NCBI GenBank assembly: GCA_036375165.1
Contig: DASUSI010000035.1
Span: 11,399-75,398 of the forward strand
Direction of reading: 5' to 3'
Length of the DNA stretch: 64,000 nucleotides
From: WHSM01 sp036375165
GTDB lineage: Bacteria; Actinomycetota; Actinomycetes; Mycobacteriales; Micromonosporaceae
Shown here: positions 16,434 through 24,500 of the stretch, one piece after another
Position numbering within the stretch: position 1 is the stretch's first letter
How the letters are laid out: the number at the start of each line of letters is the position of its first letter
Position numbers and translations under genes: made by a program
Notes under the pieces: model-generated
Databases searched by the model: none
Told to the model about the DNA's origin: nothing
What the model saw: only the letters and a program-made list of their open reading frames with translations

Positions 16434-17176
16434 GGCCGGTCAACGACGTCGGCGTACCGACCGCGGCACGCCGACGTCGGTACGGCTGGTACCCCGGGGT
16501 CATCGCACTGGGGCTGGCACTTCTCGCGATCACCGTCCTCACCGGTTGGCGGATGACCCGGGGGGTGGAGGAGTTCGGCATGCCGCCGACCTCCAGCGGT
16601 GTCGCACCCAGCCCGAGCGAGCCGGTACCCGATCCCACGTTCCGAATCGGCCCCGGGGCGTCGACCGAGACCGGGGGACCGCCCCTGGTCCCGGTCCAAC
16701 CCGGAGGACCACCCGCTGTCAGCACCGTCGCGCCGGTCCGCCTGTCGATCCCCACAGTTCGGCTCAACGCCCCGGTCAAGCCGGTCGGGATCGACCCCGA
16801 CACACGTGAACTGGCGGTGCCGGAGGCACGATCCACGGTCGGTTGGTACCGGTACGGGCCCGGCATGGACGCGGACAGCGGCTCACTCGTGATTGCCGGC
16901 CATGTCGACAGCCTCACCCAGGGACCGGGCCCGTTCTTCCGGCTCGCAGAAGTCGGTGCGGGAGCCCGGATCAGCGTCCGCGCGACGGACGGGTCAGTGC
17001 GCGGTTTCCGGGTGGTGTCCCGGGAGGTGTTCCGCAAGTCGAAGGCGCCCTACGACCGGTTGTTCGCGCGGGACGGGCCGTTCCGCCTGACACTCGTCAC
17101 CTGCGGTGGTGGCTTCGACCGGAAAACCGGCAGCTACCGCGACAACGTCGTGGTGACCGCCGTGCCCGTCGGGTAA
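16430..17176 (+). CDS. Class F sortase, copy 2
   Basis: 248-aa paralogue of the sortase at 14489. The N-terminal membrane segment is WYPGVIALGLALLAITVLTGW, followed by a longer Pro/Gly-rich linker (about 18 residues more than copy 1) and the catalytic barrel with His in VIAGHVDS, Cys in TLVTCGGGF and Arg in SYRDNVVV. All catalytic residues are kept, so it should be active. The GTG at 16430 overlaps the stop of the LADPG protein gene (GTGA). The gene ends 23 nt before the convergent PASTA kinase gene with no obvious hairpin between them. Confidence 0.9.
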   Translation: MRPVNDVGVPTAARRRRYGWYPGVIALGLALLAITVLTGWRMTRGVEEFGMPPTSSGVAPSPSEPVPDPTFRIGPGASTETGGPPLVPVQPGGPPAVSTVAPVRLSIPTVRLNAPVKPVGIDPDTRELAVPEARSTVGWYRYGPGMDADSGSLVIAGHVDSLTQGPGPFFRLAEVGAGARISVRATDGSVRGFRVVSREVFRKSKAPYDRLFARDGPFRLTLVTCGGGFDRKTGSYRDNVVVTAVPVG

Positions 17177-17199
17177 GGGGCCCCCGGGGTCCCGGTGAC

Positions 17200-19056
17200 T
17201 CAGCTGACCCAGATGGTGACCGTGCCTCCCTCGTCGGTGGTGTCTCCACCGGACGGGCTCTGCTGTCGGACGATGTCGTCGCCATAGGGGAAGTCCAGAA
17301 GGTTCACCTTGAACCCCGCCTCCTCCAGGATCCGGACCGCTTCGTCCCGGTGCTTGCCTTCCACCTCGGGAACCTCGACCTGCGGCGCGCCGGTGCTGAC
17401 CACCAGGGTCACGGTGCGGCCCTCCCCAACACCGGTGCCCGGCTTTGGATCCTGACTGATCACGTGGTCGGCTGCCACGTCCTTGCTGGCAGCGGTCTTC
17501 ACCGCGACCGTGAGCCCGTCGTCCTCCAGTTCCGCCCGGGCGTCGTCGATGTGCTCGCCACGCACGTCGGGCACGGTGATGGGGGCCTCCCCTTTGCTCA
17601 CCACCAGGGTCACCACGTGGTCACGCCGCACCACGGTGCCCGGGCGCGGCTTCACCGAGATCACGTAGCCTCTCGCAACCGAGTCGCTGTAACGGTCAGT
17701 CCGCTTGTGGTCGAGCTTGCGCCTTTCGAGCTCGTCAACGGCTTCCTCGAAGCTCTTGCCGGCCAGGTTCGGGACCTCGTGCCGCTCCGGTCCGAGCGAG
17801 AGCACCAGTCCGATGGTGCCGCCCTTGACGATCCGGGTACGGGGCGCCGGGTCCTGTTCGAGCACCACATCCTTGCGTACCGTCTCGTGGTACTTGCCCT
17901 CGCGGTACTCGATGGCGAAGCCGAGACGTTGCACGGTCGCCTCCGCCTCGGCCTTGTCCATTCGCAGCAGCGACGGTGCGGTGGTGTAGCGGCCGGCTCC
18001 TAGCCACCAGCCCCCGAATGCGGCGACCAACCCGAGAGTCGCCACCATCGCCGCGATCACCATGCTGGTACGCCGCCGAGGGGCCGGGTTGCCCGGGATC
18101 GCGAGGTACTCGTCCGGTTCCAGGTACGAGGTTGTCGCCTGGTGTACCGGCACCGCGGCGTGACCTACCGTGCGGGGCAACGGCCGGGTGGCCCGCGCTT
18201 CGTCGCCGAGTCCGATGTCCTCGCTGACCTTACGGAGTTCTGCCAGGAACCCACTCGCGTCCGGAGGGCGGGCGGCGGGGTCACGTCGGGTCGCCCGCAC
18301 CACCAGGGCGTCCAGCGGCACGGGCAGACCGGGCAGATAGCGGGACGGCGGCGGCGCGTCCTGCTCGACGTGCTGGTACGCGACGTCAACGGTGCGTTCC
18401 CCGAGATAGGGCACCCGCCCGGTGAGCATCTCGAACAGCACGATGCCCGCTGAGTAGACGTCGGAGCGGGGATCCGCACGGCCCTCGGTGACCAGTTCCG
18501 GAGCCACGTACGCCACGGTTGCCATCAGCTGGCCGTCGGTGTCCTCAGTGCTCGCCTCGACCGCCTGGGCCAGTCCGAAGTCTGCCACCTTGACCGTGCC
18601 GTCGTCGCTGATCAGTACGTTCTCCGGTTTCACGTCACGGTGCACCAGCCCGGCACGGTGGGCCGCCGCGACCGCGGACAGCAGCGCCTCGCCCACCGCG
18701 AGGACCTCTGACACCGGGAGCCGGCCACGGCGTGCCAACTCGTCGCGCAGGGTGTGGCCGGGAACGTACTCCATCACCAGGTATGGCAGTCCCTGGTGGT
18801 CCCCGGTGTCGTACACCGCGACCACGTTGGGATGGCTGAGCCGGGCGATGGTCTTGGCTTCCCGGTCGAACCGGCGCAGGAAGTGGCTGTCTCCAGCGTG
18901 GACCGGCCGGATCACCTTGACCGCGACGGCTCGCTCCAGCCGTTCGTCGACGGCCTGGTAGACGGTTGCCATGCCGCCACGCGCGATCCGACCCCGGATT
19001 CGGTAACGCCCTTCCAGGAGTGCGCCCAGCAGCGGGTCGGCCACGGTCGTGTCCAT
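17200..19056 (-). CDS. pknL: Transmembrane serine/threonine protein kinase with four PASTA domains (PknL-like)
   Basis: 618-aa receptor kinase. Residues ~18-280 are the kinase domain: glycine loop GRIARGGMATV, Lys47, HRDVKPEN (Asp141) and DFG at 159-161. A juxtamembrane linker with Thr-rich TTSYLEPDEY precedes the membrane helix at ~333-352. Four extracellular PASTA repeats (~358-618) likely sense peptidoglycan fragments or lipid II. The order kinase, Rv2175c-like gene, idsA2, metF matches the M. tuberculosis pknL locus; PASTA domains on PknL also occur in Corynebacterium. The ATG at 19056 has TACACT 7 nt upstream and no ribosome-binding site. Confidence 0.92.
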   Translation of the reverse strand: MDTTVADPLLGALLEGRYRIRGRIARGGMATVYQAVDERLERAVAVKVIRPVHAGDSHFLRRFDREAKTIARLSHPNVVAVYDTGDHQGLPYLVMEYVPGHTLRDELARRGRLPVSEVLAVGEALLSAVAAAHRAGLVHRDVKPENVLISDDGTVKVADFGLAQAVEASTEDTDGQLMATVAYVAPELVTEGRADPRSDVYSAGIVLFEMLTGRVPYLGERTVDVAYQHVEQDAPPPSRYLPGLPVPLDALVVRATRRDPAARPPDASGFLAELRKVSEDIGLGDEARATRPLPRTVGHAAVPVHQATTSYLEPDEYLAIPGNPAPRRRTSMVIAAMVATLGLVAAFGGWWLGAGRYTTAPSLLRMDKAEAEATVQRLGFAIEYREGKYHETVRKDVVLEQDPAPRTRIVKGGTIGLVLSLGPERHEVPNLAGKSFEEAVDELERRKLDHKRTDRYSDSVARGYVISVKPRPGTVVRRDHVVTLVVSKGEAPITVPDVRGEHIDDARAELEDDGLTVAVKTAASKDVAADHVISQDPKPGTGVGEGRTVTLVVSTGAPQVEVPEVEGKHRDEAVRILEEAGFKVNLLDFPYGDDIVRQQSPSGGDTTDEGGTVTIWVS

Positions 19057-19063
19057 CGATTGG

Positions 19064-19069
19064 AGTGTA
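19064..19069 (-). promoter_or_regulatory. Leaderless -10 element of the PASTA kinase gene
   Basis: TACACT on the minus strand (19069-19064) lies 7 nt before the ATG at 19056. No Shine-Dalgarno sequence is present. Confidence 0.45.
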
Positions 19070-19170
19070 CGGGGGCGGGCCACGCCGAATGGCGCATGTG
19101 GCCTGGAAGCTCCATATCAGGGGTTACCGGAGCTACCGTGGCCGATGCCGTGCCTGGGCGGTGGAGCCGA

Positions 19171-19689
19171 TCAGGGCGGGGACGCCGTGCCCGACGGGAG
19201 CGGTGACCCGGATCCACTTGGTGCGGGCGAGGGCGTCGGCGTTGGCGGCACCCGGGGAGGTGACGTGGTCCGTGCCGGGCTGCTACGCGGCGGTGTGGTC
19301 GGGGTGGTCGCCGACGAGCGTCGCGGTGAAGGCCCGGGTAGCCGGGTCGGCGAGGCACCGGTGACCGGTGAGATGCTGGCGGCACCGGTGGCCCCGGCGA
19401 TTCCGGGAAGCCGGGGGGTGTGCGAGGTACCTGGGGTCGGGGTGTCGGACCCGTCTGTCATTAGCGGTGGGCCGGCTGGCGGGTCACGATCGGAATCCGT
19501 CAGATCCCACGTGCCGACGCCACTCACGAGGAGCGCGGTGAGGATGCCCACCGCCAGCAGCAACCGGCGGACCGGGCGGTCCTTCCCAGCTGTCACGGGT
19601 AGTCGGATGCCGTGGTGGATGGACATGTCGTAGCGGATCGACCGGAGGGCTCCTGCCACCTCCCGGCGCAGCGCCTGCCAGGGGCTCAC
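19171..19689 (-). CDS. Hypothetical single-pass membrane protein with Pro/Thr/Ser-rich tail
   Basis: 172-aa protein of no recognised family. A basic cytoplasmic N-terminus (~45 residues) precedes one membrane helix (RLLLAVGILTALLVSGVGTW, ~42-61). About 110 residues follow, almost entirely Pro, Thr, Ser, Gly and Ala, a mucin-like low-complexity tail probably outside the cell and possibly O-glycosylated. The GTG start at 19689 has a weak GGGAAC upstream. It is 51 nt behind the membrane-protein gene at 19741-20529 in the same direction and upstream of the PASTA kinase, so it may form one transcript with the former. Low complexity makes its reality less certain. Confidence 0.6.
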   Translation of the reverse strand: MSPWQALRREVAGALRSIRYDMSIHHGIRLPVTAGKDRPVRRLLLAVGILTALLVSGVGTWDLTDSDRDPPAGPPLMTDGSDTPTPGTSHTPRLPGIAGATGAASISPVTGASPTRLPGPSPRRSSATTPTTPPRSSPARTTSPPRVPPTPTPSPAPSGSGSPLPSGTASPP

Positions 19690-19740
19690 GAAGGGTTCCC
19701 TTCCGCGGCGAACAGACGGAGTGTGGGCTCGGCTCGACCG

Positions 19741-20529
19741 CTAGTTCATTCCGGGCGGCCCGGATATTCCGGCCAAGCCGATCAACAGCACCGCCTGTAG
19801 CGCGATCAACAGTGCCAGCAGTACCGCTGCTCCGCCCAGATACCGGGGCCAGCGCAGCGGGGATCCGATCGCGCGCAGCGTGGCGGCGAGACCGAGTGAC
19901 GCGGCGATGATGGCGAAGCCGAGCGCGATCAGGCCGAGTATCCGCACGTGGAACGCCGGACCCTGGCTCGGGTCGATCTGGATCAGGTAGGGCAGCGACT
20001 CCGGAATCATCCCACCGAGCAGGCCGGTCAGTGCGAAGACGAACCCGGCAAGGGCCAGGGAGGGCGCGGAGAAGATCGACGAGAACAGAGCCGCGTCGTG
20101 GTACTCGTCGATCCAGTCGTCATCGGCTTCCGGGTCGTCGGCTGATTCGTCGGCGTGCTCCGCGGAGCCGGCGTCGCTCGGGGACTGCTGGTACCCCGCT
20201 GCCGTGTCGTGCCCCGGAGCGGGGTCCCCGGACGGTGGTTGGGGGTCCGGATCTGAGGGCTCCGCGGGGTCGCCCATGGCGGGGGACCCGAATGGCGTGG
20301 CGACGGTGCGGGCAGCGTCCGTGGCTTCCCCTGCGACCGAGGCTGCACTGGCGACGGAGCCATTGCGAGCAGGCGGTGTCCCGGCAGCGGCTGCCGGGAT
20401 GTCAGGGGCGACTGTGTTGGGAATGTTCTGCATTTCAGTAGCCTTCGTCGGTTTCGAAGGCTTTGTTACATCGGCTGCCGGATCCACCACGCCGTTCACC
20501 GCCGTCTCCACCTTCTTGTGACTACCCAT
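19741..20529 (-). CDS. Hypothetical membrane protein with disordered acidic N-terminal half
   Basis: 262 aa of unknown family. The first ~155 residues are rich in Pro, Ala, Asp and Glu with no predicted structure (DESADDPEADDDWIDEYHD). The C-terminal third has three membrane helices (around SLALAGFVFALTGLLGG, GLIALGFAIIAASLGLAA and YLGGAAVLLALLIALQAVLLIG). The ATG at 20529 is preferred since TATGGT lies 7 nt upstream; the ATG at 20541 is an alternative. It sits between the PASTA kinase and the divergent Rv2175c-like gene, where M. tuberculosis has no such protein. A Thr-rich N-terminus could be a kinase target; this is speculation. Confidence 0.7.
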   Translation of the reverse strand: MGSHKKVETAVNGVVDPAADVTKPSKPTKATEMQNIPNTVAPDIPAAAAGTPPARNGSVASAASVAGEATDAARTVATPFGSPAMGDPAEPSDPDPQPPSGDPAPGHDTAAGYQQSPSDAGSAEHADESADDPEADDDWIDEYHDAALFSSIFSAPSLALAGFVFALTGLLGGMIPESLPYLIQIDPSQGPAFHVRILGLIALGFAIIAASLGLAATLRAIGSPLRWPRYLGGAAVLLALLIALQAVLLIGLAGISGPPGMN

Positions 20530-20536
20530 CGGCCGC

Positions 20537-20542
20537 ACCATA
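20537..20542 (-). promoter_or_regulatory. Leaderless -10 element of the membrane-protein gene
   Basis: TATGGT on the minus strand (20542-20537) lies 7 nt before the ATG at 20529. Confidence 0.4.
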
Positions 20543-20596
20543 GACCCTTTGGGAGACCGGTGGTGTGCGTGCCCCCTGGCATGGCAGGGTGAGGGC

Positions 20597-20950
20597 GTGA
20601 CCGAGACACAACCGGCAGATCGCTCGGCCAGCTGGCTCAGCCTCGCCGACGTCGCCGAGCGGCTCGACGTTCCGCTCACCCGGGTGCGGCAGATGATCCG
20701 GGATGGTTGCCTTCTCGGGGTGAAGCGGAACGGCGTCACCCAGGTACCCGGAGAACTGGTCGCCAATGACAACGTGCTCAAGCATCTTCCCGGGGTATTG
20801 ACCCTGTTGCGCGACGCCGGTTACACCGACGAAGAAGTCCTCGGGTGGCTCTACGCCGAGGACGAGTCGCTACCGGGTGCGCCCGCCCAGGCGTTGGCGG
20901 GCCCGCAGGCGACCGAAGTGAAACGCCGCGCCCAAGCGCTCGGATTCTGA
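20597..20950 (+). CDS. Rv2175c-like winged-helix DNA-binding protein
   Basis: 117-aa regulator. Residues ~15-70 are an HTH (WLSLADVAERLDVPLTRVRQMIRDGCLLGVKRNGVTQVP), and the remainder is the conserved Rv2175c C-terminal domain (LKHLPGVLTLLRDAGYTDEEVLGWLYAEDESLPG). In M. tuberculosis the homologue is phosphorylated by the neighbouring kinase PknL on an N-terminal Thr, which stops DNA binding. Here the N-terminus MTETQPADRS offers Thr2 and Thr4, and a PASTA kinase lies 1.5 kb away. The GTG at 20597 is chosen from the homologue's length; its GAGGG is close. It is divergent from the membrane-protein gene. Confidence 0.85.
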   Translation: MTETQPADRSASWLSLADVAERLDVPLTRVRQMIRDGCLLGVKRNGVTQVPGELVANDNVLKHLPGVLTLLRDAGYTDEEVLGWLYAEDESLPGAPAQALAGPQATEVKRRAQALGF

Positions 20951-21011
20951 GTCGGGGTCGGATTCTGAGTCGGGGCGCGCGGCGCGGGACCCGGCAGGCG
21001 GCCGGGCGACG

Positions 21012-22109
21012 TCACGTCACGCGCTGCGCGGCGGCGGTGGCCAGCGCCCGCAGCGCCTGTGCGGCTTCCGGCAGGAGCCTGACCTGATCAAGCGCGCCCA
21101 ACGCGGTAGCGGTCAGCTCAGTGATCCGGCTCTCGGTACGGTGCAGCGCCCCGGTGTCGCTGATGATCGCGCGGAGCCGGGTGACACCCGCGTCGTCCAG
21201 ATCCGGATCGCCCAGTAACCGACGCAGCGTCGTCCGCTGCCGCGGGTCGGCGCTTTCCAGGGCCACGGCGATCAGATAGGTGCGTTTGCCCTCCCGGAGA
21301 TCCCCGCCGGCCGGTTTGCCGGTCTGAGACGGGTCGCCGAACACCCCGAGGATGTCATCACGGAGTTGGAACGCTTCCCCGACCGGCAGTCCGTACCCCG
21401 AGAACGCCTCCAGCAACTCGTCGCCGGCACCGGCCAGAGAGCCGCCGAGCAGCAACGGCCGCTCCACGGTGTACTTGGCGCTCTTGTACCGTGCCACCTT
21501 GCTGGCCTGGGTCGCTGACTCGTCCTGACGCGCCTGGGACAGCACGTCGAGGTACTGGCCGGCCATCACCTCAGTACGCATCGCGTCGTAGTACGGCCGT
21601 GCCGCCGCCAACCGCGCCGGTTCCAGACCCGCTCCCTCGAACCCACCCGCGCCTTGGAACATCTCGTCAGCCCAGACCAGGCACAGGTCGCCGAGCAGGA
21701 TCGCCGCCGCCTGCCCGAAAGCCTCCGACCGGCCGGCCCAGCCGGCGGCGGAATGCTCGTCGGCGAACCGCCGGTGCACCGCTGGCTCGCCCCTTCGGGT
21801 GTCGGATGCGTCCATCACGTCGTCGTGGATCAGCGCACCGGCGTGCAACAGCTCCAGTGAGGCGATCGCGGCCGTCAGTCCTGGCCGGTCCACCCCACCA
21901 CTGCCGAGGTACGCCCAGTACGCGAACGCCGGTCGCAGCCGCTTGCCGCCGCGCAGGATGAACGACTCCAGCGTCCGCGCCACCGGTACCAGCCCGGCAT
22001 CGATCGCGGCCAGCTCCCGGTGCCGTTCTCCGAGAAAGGACTCCAATTCCCGGTCCAACCGGCCCCGCAGTCCGTTGGCAACCGGAGGCATGGCCTGTGC
22101 CACTCCCAC
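21012..22109 (-). CDS. Polyprenyl (isoprenyl) diphosphate synthase, IdsA2-like
   Basis: 365-aa all-helical trans-prenyltransferase that condenses isopentenyl diphosphate with allylic diphosphates. The first Asp-rich motif is LIHDDVMDASDTRRG and the second FQLRDDILGVFGD; GGKRLRP near residue 48 binds the diphosphate. The product chain length cannot be read safely by eye; geranylgeranyl or similar is likely. Its position next to metF matches Rv2173 (idsA2). The GTG at 22109 is chosen because TACCGT is 6 nt upstream; GTG 22103 and ATG 22091 are alternatives. A tandem 15-bp duplication covers that -10. Confidence 0.9.
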   Translation of the reverse strand: MGVAQAMPPVANGLRGRLDRELESFLGERHRELAAIDAGLVPVARTLESFILRGGKRLRPAFAYWAYLGSGGVDRPGLTAAIASLELLHAGALIHDDVMDASDTRRGEPAVHRRFADEHSAAGWAGRSEAFGQAAAILLGDLCLVWADEMFQGAGGFEGAGLEPARLAAARPYYDAMRTEVMAGQYLDVLSQARQDESATQASKVARYKSAKYTVERPLLLGGSLAGAGDELLEAFSGYGLPVGEAFQLRDDILGVFGDPSQTGKPAGGDLREGKRTYLIAVALESADPRQRTTLRRLLGDPDLDDAGVTRLRAIISDTGALHRTESRITELTATALGALDQVRLLPEAAQALRALATAAAQRVT

Positions 22110-22110
22110 G

Positions 22111-22140
22111 CCGCGACGGTAACCGCCGCGACGGTAACCG
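22111..22140. repeat. 15-bp tandem duplication covering the prenyl synthase -10 element
   Basis: CCGCGACGGTAACCG occurs twice head to tail (22111-22125, 22126-22140). On the minus strand each copy contains TACCGT: one 6 nt and one 21 nt before the GTG at 22109. The duplication therefore doubles the candidate -10. Confidence 0.7.
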
Positions 22141-22205
22141 CGTCCGGCGGGGTCTTCGTGAGCTGTTGGCACTCGCCGCGGACGTTGCCACCTGTCGGCA
22201 CACGT

Positions 22206-22211
22206 TAGAGT
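22206..22211 (+). promoter_or_regulatory. Leaderless -10 element of metF
   Basis: TAGAGT lies 6 nt before the GTG at 22218; no ribosome-binding site is present. Confidence 0.5.
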
Positions 22212-22217
22212 CGGACC

Positions 22218-23198
22218 GTGGCGACCGGAAATCCCTCCAAAATGCCGGGTCGTCCGGCCTCGATCGGCGACCTGATCCGAGAGGCGGGACCGACCTTCTC
22301 GTTCGAGTTCTTCCCTCCGAAGACCCCGGACGGGGAACGGTCGCTCTGGCAGGCGATCCGGGAGCTGGAGGCACTGCGGCCTTCTTTCGTGTCGGTGACC
22401 TACGGTGCCGGCGGCTCCACCCGGGAGAAGACGGTGGAGGTCACCGAGCGGATCGCCACCGAGACCACGCTGCTGCCGCTGGCCCACTTCACCGCGGTGA
22501 ACCATTCGGTGGCCGAGCTGCGCAATCTGATCGGCAGCTACGCCGCGGTGGGGGTGCGCAACATCCTCGCGCTGCGGGGCGACCCGCCCGGCGACCCGCA
22601 GGGTGAGTGGCTGGCACACTCGGAGGGCTTTGAGTACGCGTACCAACTGGTCGAGCTGATCAAGCAGTCGGGTGACTTCTGTGTCGGGGTGGCGGCGTTC
22701 CCGGAGAAGCACCCCCGGGCCCCGGACCTGCGGACTGATGTCCGTCACTTCGTGGCCAAATGCCGCGCCGGAGCGGACTATGCGATCACCCAGTTCTTCT
22801 TCAACTGGCAGGACTGGGCCAGGCTCCGGGACGCCACCGCCGCTCTGGGCTGCGACGTGCCGATCGTGCCCGGGGTGATGCCGGTGACGAACGTACGCCA
22901 GATCGAACGGATGGCTGTGCTGTCCGGTGCCGAGTTCCCGGCCGATCTGGCCGAACGGCTCAGGGCGGTTGCCGACCACCCCGAGGCGGTACGCGCGATC
23001 GGCGTCGAGGTCGCCACCGAACTGTCCGCGAAGCTGCTCGCGGAAGGCGCGCCCGGGATCCACTTCATCACCTTGAACCGTTCCACGGCGACCCGTGAGG
23101 TGTGGCGGAACCTGCGGGCGGCGGGACTGGCCGGGCGGCGTGACACATCCGGCGGAGGATGGCAAGGGGAGGTCGGCGCCCATGCCCGAGCCGGTTGA
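22218..23198 (+). CDS. metF: Methylenetetrahydrofolate reductase
   Basis: 326-aa flavoenzyme reducing 5,10-methylene-THF to 5-methyl-THF for methionine synthesis. The TIM-barrel family features are FSFEFFPPKT with the catalytic Glu, FVSVTYGAGGSTREKT, NILALRGDPPGD, FCVGVAAFPEKHP, AITQFFFN and PGVMPVTN. The C-terminal ~25 residues (GGWQGEVGAHARAG) are an unstructured extension. The divergent gene order with the prenyl synthase matches Rv2172c/Rv2173. The GTG at 22218 has a leaderless -10. Its 3' end overlaps the SIMPL gene by 17 nt. Confidence 0.95.
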   Translation: MATGNPSKMPGRPASIGDLIREAGPTFSFEFFPPKTPDGERSLWQAIRELEALRPSFVSVTYGAGGSTREKTVEVTERIATETTLLPLAHFTAVNHSVAELRNLIGSYAAVGVRNILALRGDPPGDPQGEWLAHSEGFEYAYQLVELIKQSGDFCVGVAAFPEKHPRAPDLRTDVRHFVAKCRAGADYAITQFFFNWQDWARLRDATAALGCDVPIVPGVMPVTNVRQIERMAVLSGAEFPADLAERLRAVADHPEAVRAIGVEVATELSAKLLAEGAPGIHFITLNRSTATREVWRNLRAAGLAGRRDTSGGGWQGEVGAHARAG

Positions 23199-23820
23199 CG
23201 GGATAACCGTCGCGGGCACCGGACGTGTGCCGGTGGCACCGGATCTACTCATGGTCTGGTTCGGTGCCGAAGTGACCGAACCAGTTGTCAGGAACGCGGT
23301 GAGCCGCTGCGCTGACGCCACCTCCGCGATGGTGAGCGCGCTGCGACAGGCCGGAGTCGCGGACCGTGACGTGCAGACCGCGGGTGCTTCGCTGTATCAG
23401 GCGCACGATACCAACGGGCAGCCCCGGGGCTGGACCGCCACCCAGGAGTTGGCCGCCCGGTTGCGCGACCTCGACCACGCCGGCGACCTGGTCAACACCG
23501 TGCTGGATGCCGCCGGTCCGTCGGCGCGGTTGCGGACCCTCCGGTTCGACGTGGACAAGTCTGGTGAGCGTTACCTCGCGGCGCGTACCGAGGCACGTCG
23601 CCTGGCGTTCGCGGACGCCGAGGTCGCGGCGCGACAGTACGCCGACCTGGCGGGGCGGCGGCTCGGCGTGGTGATGTCGGCACGAGAAGGTGACGCAGGG
23701 TATCCTCCGCCTATCCCTATGCGAAGTATGGCCTTTGCGAGCGCGCAGGGCGCACCGGTCGAACAGGGAGAACTTGACGTCACGGCCACGGTCGAGGTGC
23801 GGTGGGAGCTGCTGAGCTGA
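23182..23820 (+). CDS. SIMPL (DUF541) domain protein
   Basis: 212 aa, one SIMPL domain over nearly the whole length: GITVAGTGRVPVAPDLLMVWFGAE at the start, a repetitive helix-rich middle (ARLRDLDHAGDLVNTVLDAAG, AFADAEVAARQYADLAGRRLG) and the C-terminal strand VTATVEVRWEL. The biochemical role of the family is unknown; some members are periplasmic or linked to oxidative-stress phenotypes. No signal peptide is visible, so this one should stay in the cytoplasm. The ATG at 23182 follows GGGGAGG. It overlaps metF upstream and the next gene downstream by 19 nt, suggesting one operon. Confidence 0.8.
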   Translation: MPEPVDGITVAGTGRVPVAPDLLMVWFGAEVTEPVVRNAVSRCADATSAMVSALRQAGVADRDVQTAGASLYQAHDTNGQPRGWTATQELAARLRDLDHAGDLVNTVLDAAGPSARLRTLRFDVDKSGERYLAARTEARRLAFADAEVAARQYADLAGRRLGVVMSAREGDAGYPPPIPMRSMAFASAQGAPVEQGELDVTATVEVRWELLS

Positions 23821-24491
23821 CCGTTCAGGACTGGGACGGCTATGCCGCCCGGTGGACAGCCATGCACGGCGGATCCGACCCCCGCTGGTCCTCACCCCCG
23901 GCCCGTGCCTGGATGTGGCTGGCGTACGGCTGCGCTCGCCCGCTGGCCAGATTCTCGGTGCCGGCCAGTGCTCTCACCACGTTCGGCCTGCTCTGCTGCG
24001 TCGGCGCCCCGGCGCTGTTGCTTCTGGGACCGGTATGGGCCCTCGCCGCGGCCGGCCTGGTCGGGTTGGCGGCGTTCGCGGAGACTCTGGACAGTGCGGT
24101 GGCTGTGATCTCCGGACGGATCACCCCACTGGGGACGGTCTACCACGCGGTCGCCGCACGACTGGCAGAGGCGTGTTGGCTCGCCGCACTGTGGTTGGCG
24201 GGGGTCCCCGCCTGGTTGGCCGCCGGTTGCTGCGCGGTGGCGTGGCTGCACGAGTACGCCAGGACGGAATCCACATTGTCCGGGATGAGTCCGGCCCGGA
24301 TGGTCACCATGGCAGAGCATCGGATGCGGTTCGCGGCCTCGGTGGTCGGGCTGGCGCTCGCCGGGCTGGCCACCCGGCTCTCGCCGGAGCTCGCGGTCGG
24401 CTCGGCTACCGTGGCGGCCACCGTCTGGCTGTTGCTTGGGATCGGCGGCCTGATCCAACTCGCCGACTCGGTGCAGCACTCGCTTCGCTGA
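23802..24491 (+). CDS. Degenerate CDP-alcohol phosphatidyltransferase-like membrane protein
   Basis: 229-aa protein with about five to six membrane helices, resembling CDP-alcohol phosphatidyltransferases. Their catalytic motif is DxxDGxxARx8GxxxDxxxD. Here the aligned stretch reads Glu94-x2-Asp97-Ser98-x2-Ala101-Val102, Gly111, His115, Ala119: the first Asp, the Gly, the Arg and both last Asp positions are changed. It is therefore unlikely to transfer a phosphatidyl group and may be a structural or regulatory relative. The GTG start overlaps the SIMPL gene by 19 nt, with GAGG nearby. The gene converges with the acetyltransferase gene 9 nt away. Confidence 0.75.
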   Translation: MGAAELTVQDWDGYAARWTAMHGGSDPRWSSPPARAWMWLAYGCARPLARFSVPASALTTFGLLCCVGAPALLLLGPVWALAAAGLVGLAAFAETLDSAVAVISGRITPLGTVYHAVAARLAEACWLAALWLAGVPAWLAAGCCAVAWLHEYARTESTLSGMSPARMVTMAEHRMRFAASVVGLALAGLATRLSPELAVGSATVAATVWLLLGIGGLIQLADSVQHSLR

Positions 24492-24500
24492 GCCGGGCTG

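Noticed and set aside
22110..23321. Possible very long (769-residue) form of the prenyl synthase
   Set aside because: The extension is antisense to metF and lacks similarity; the synthase domain begins right after the GTG at 22109.
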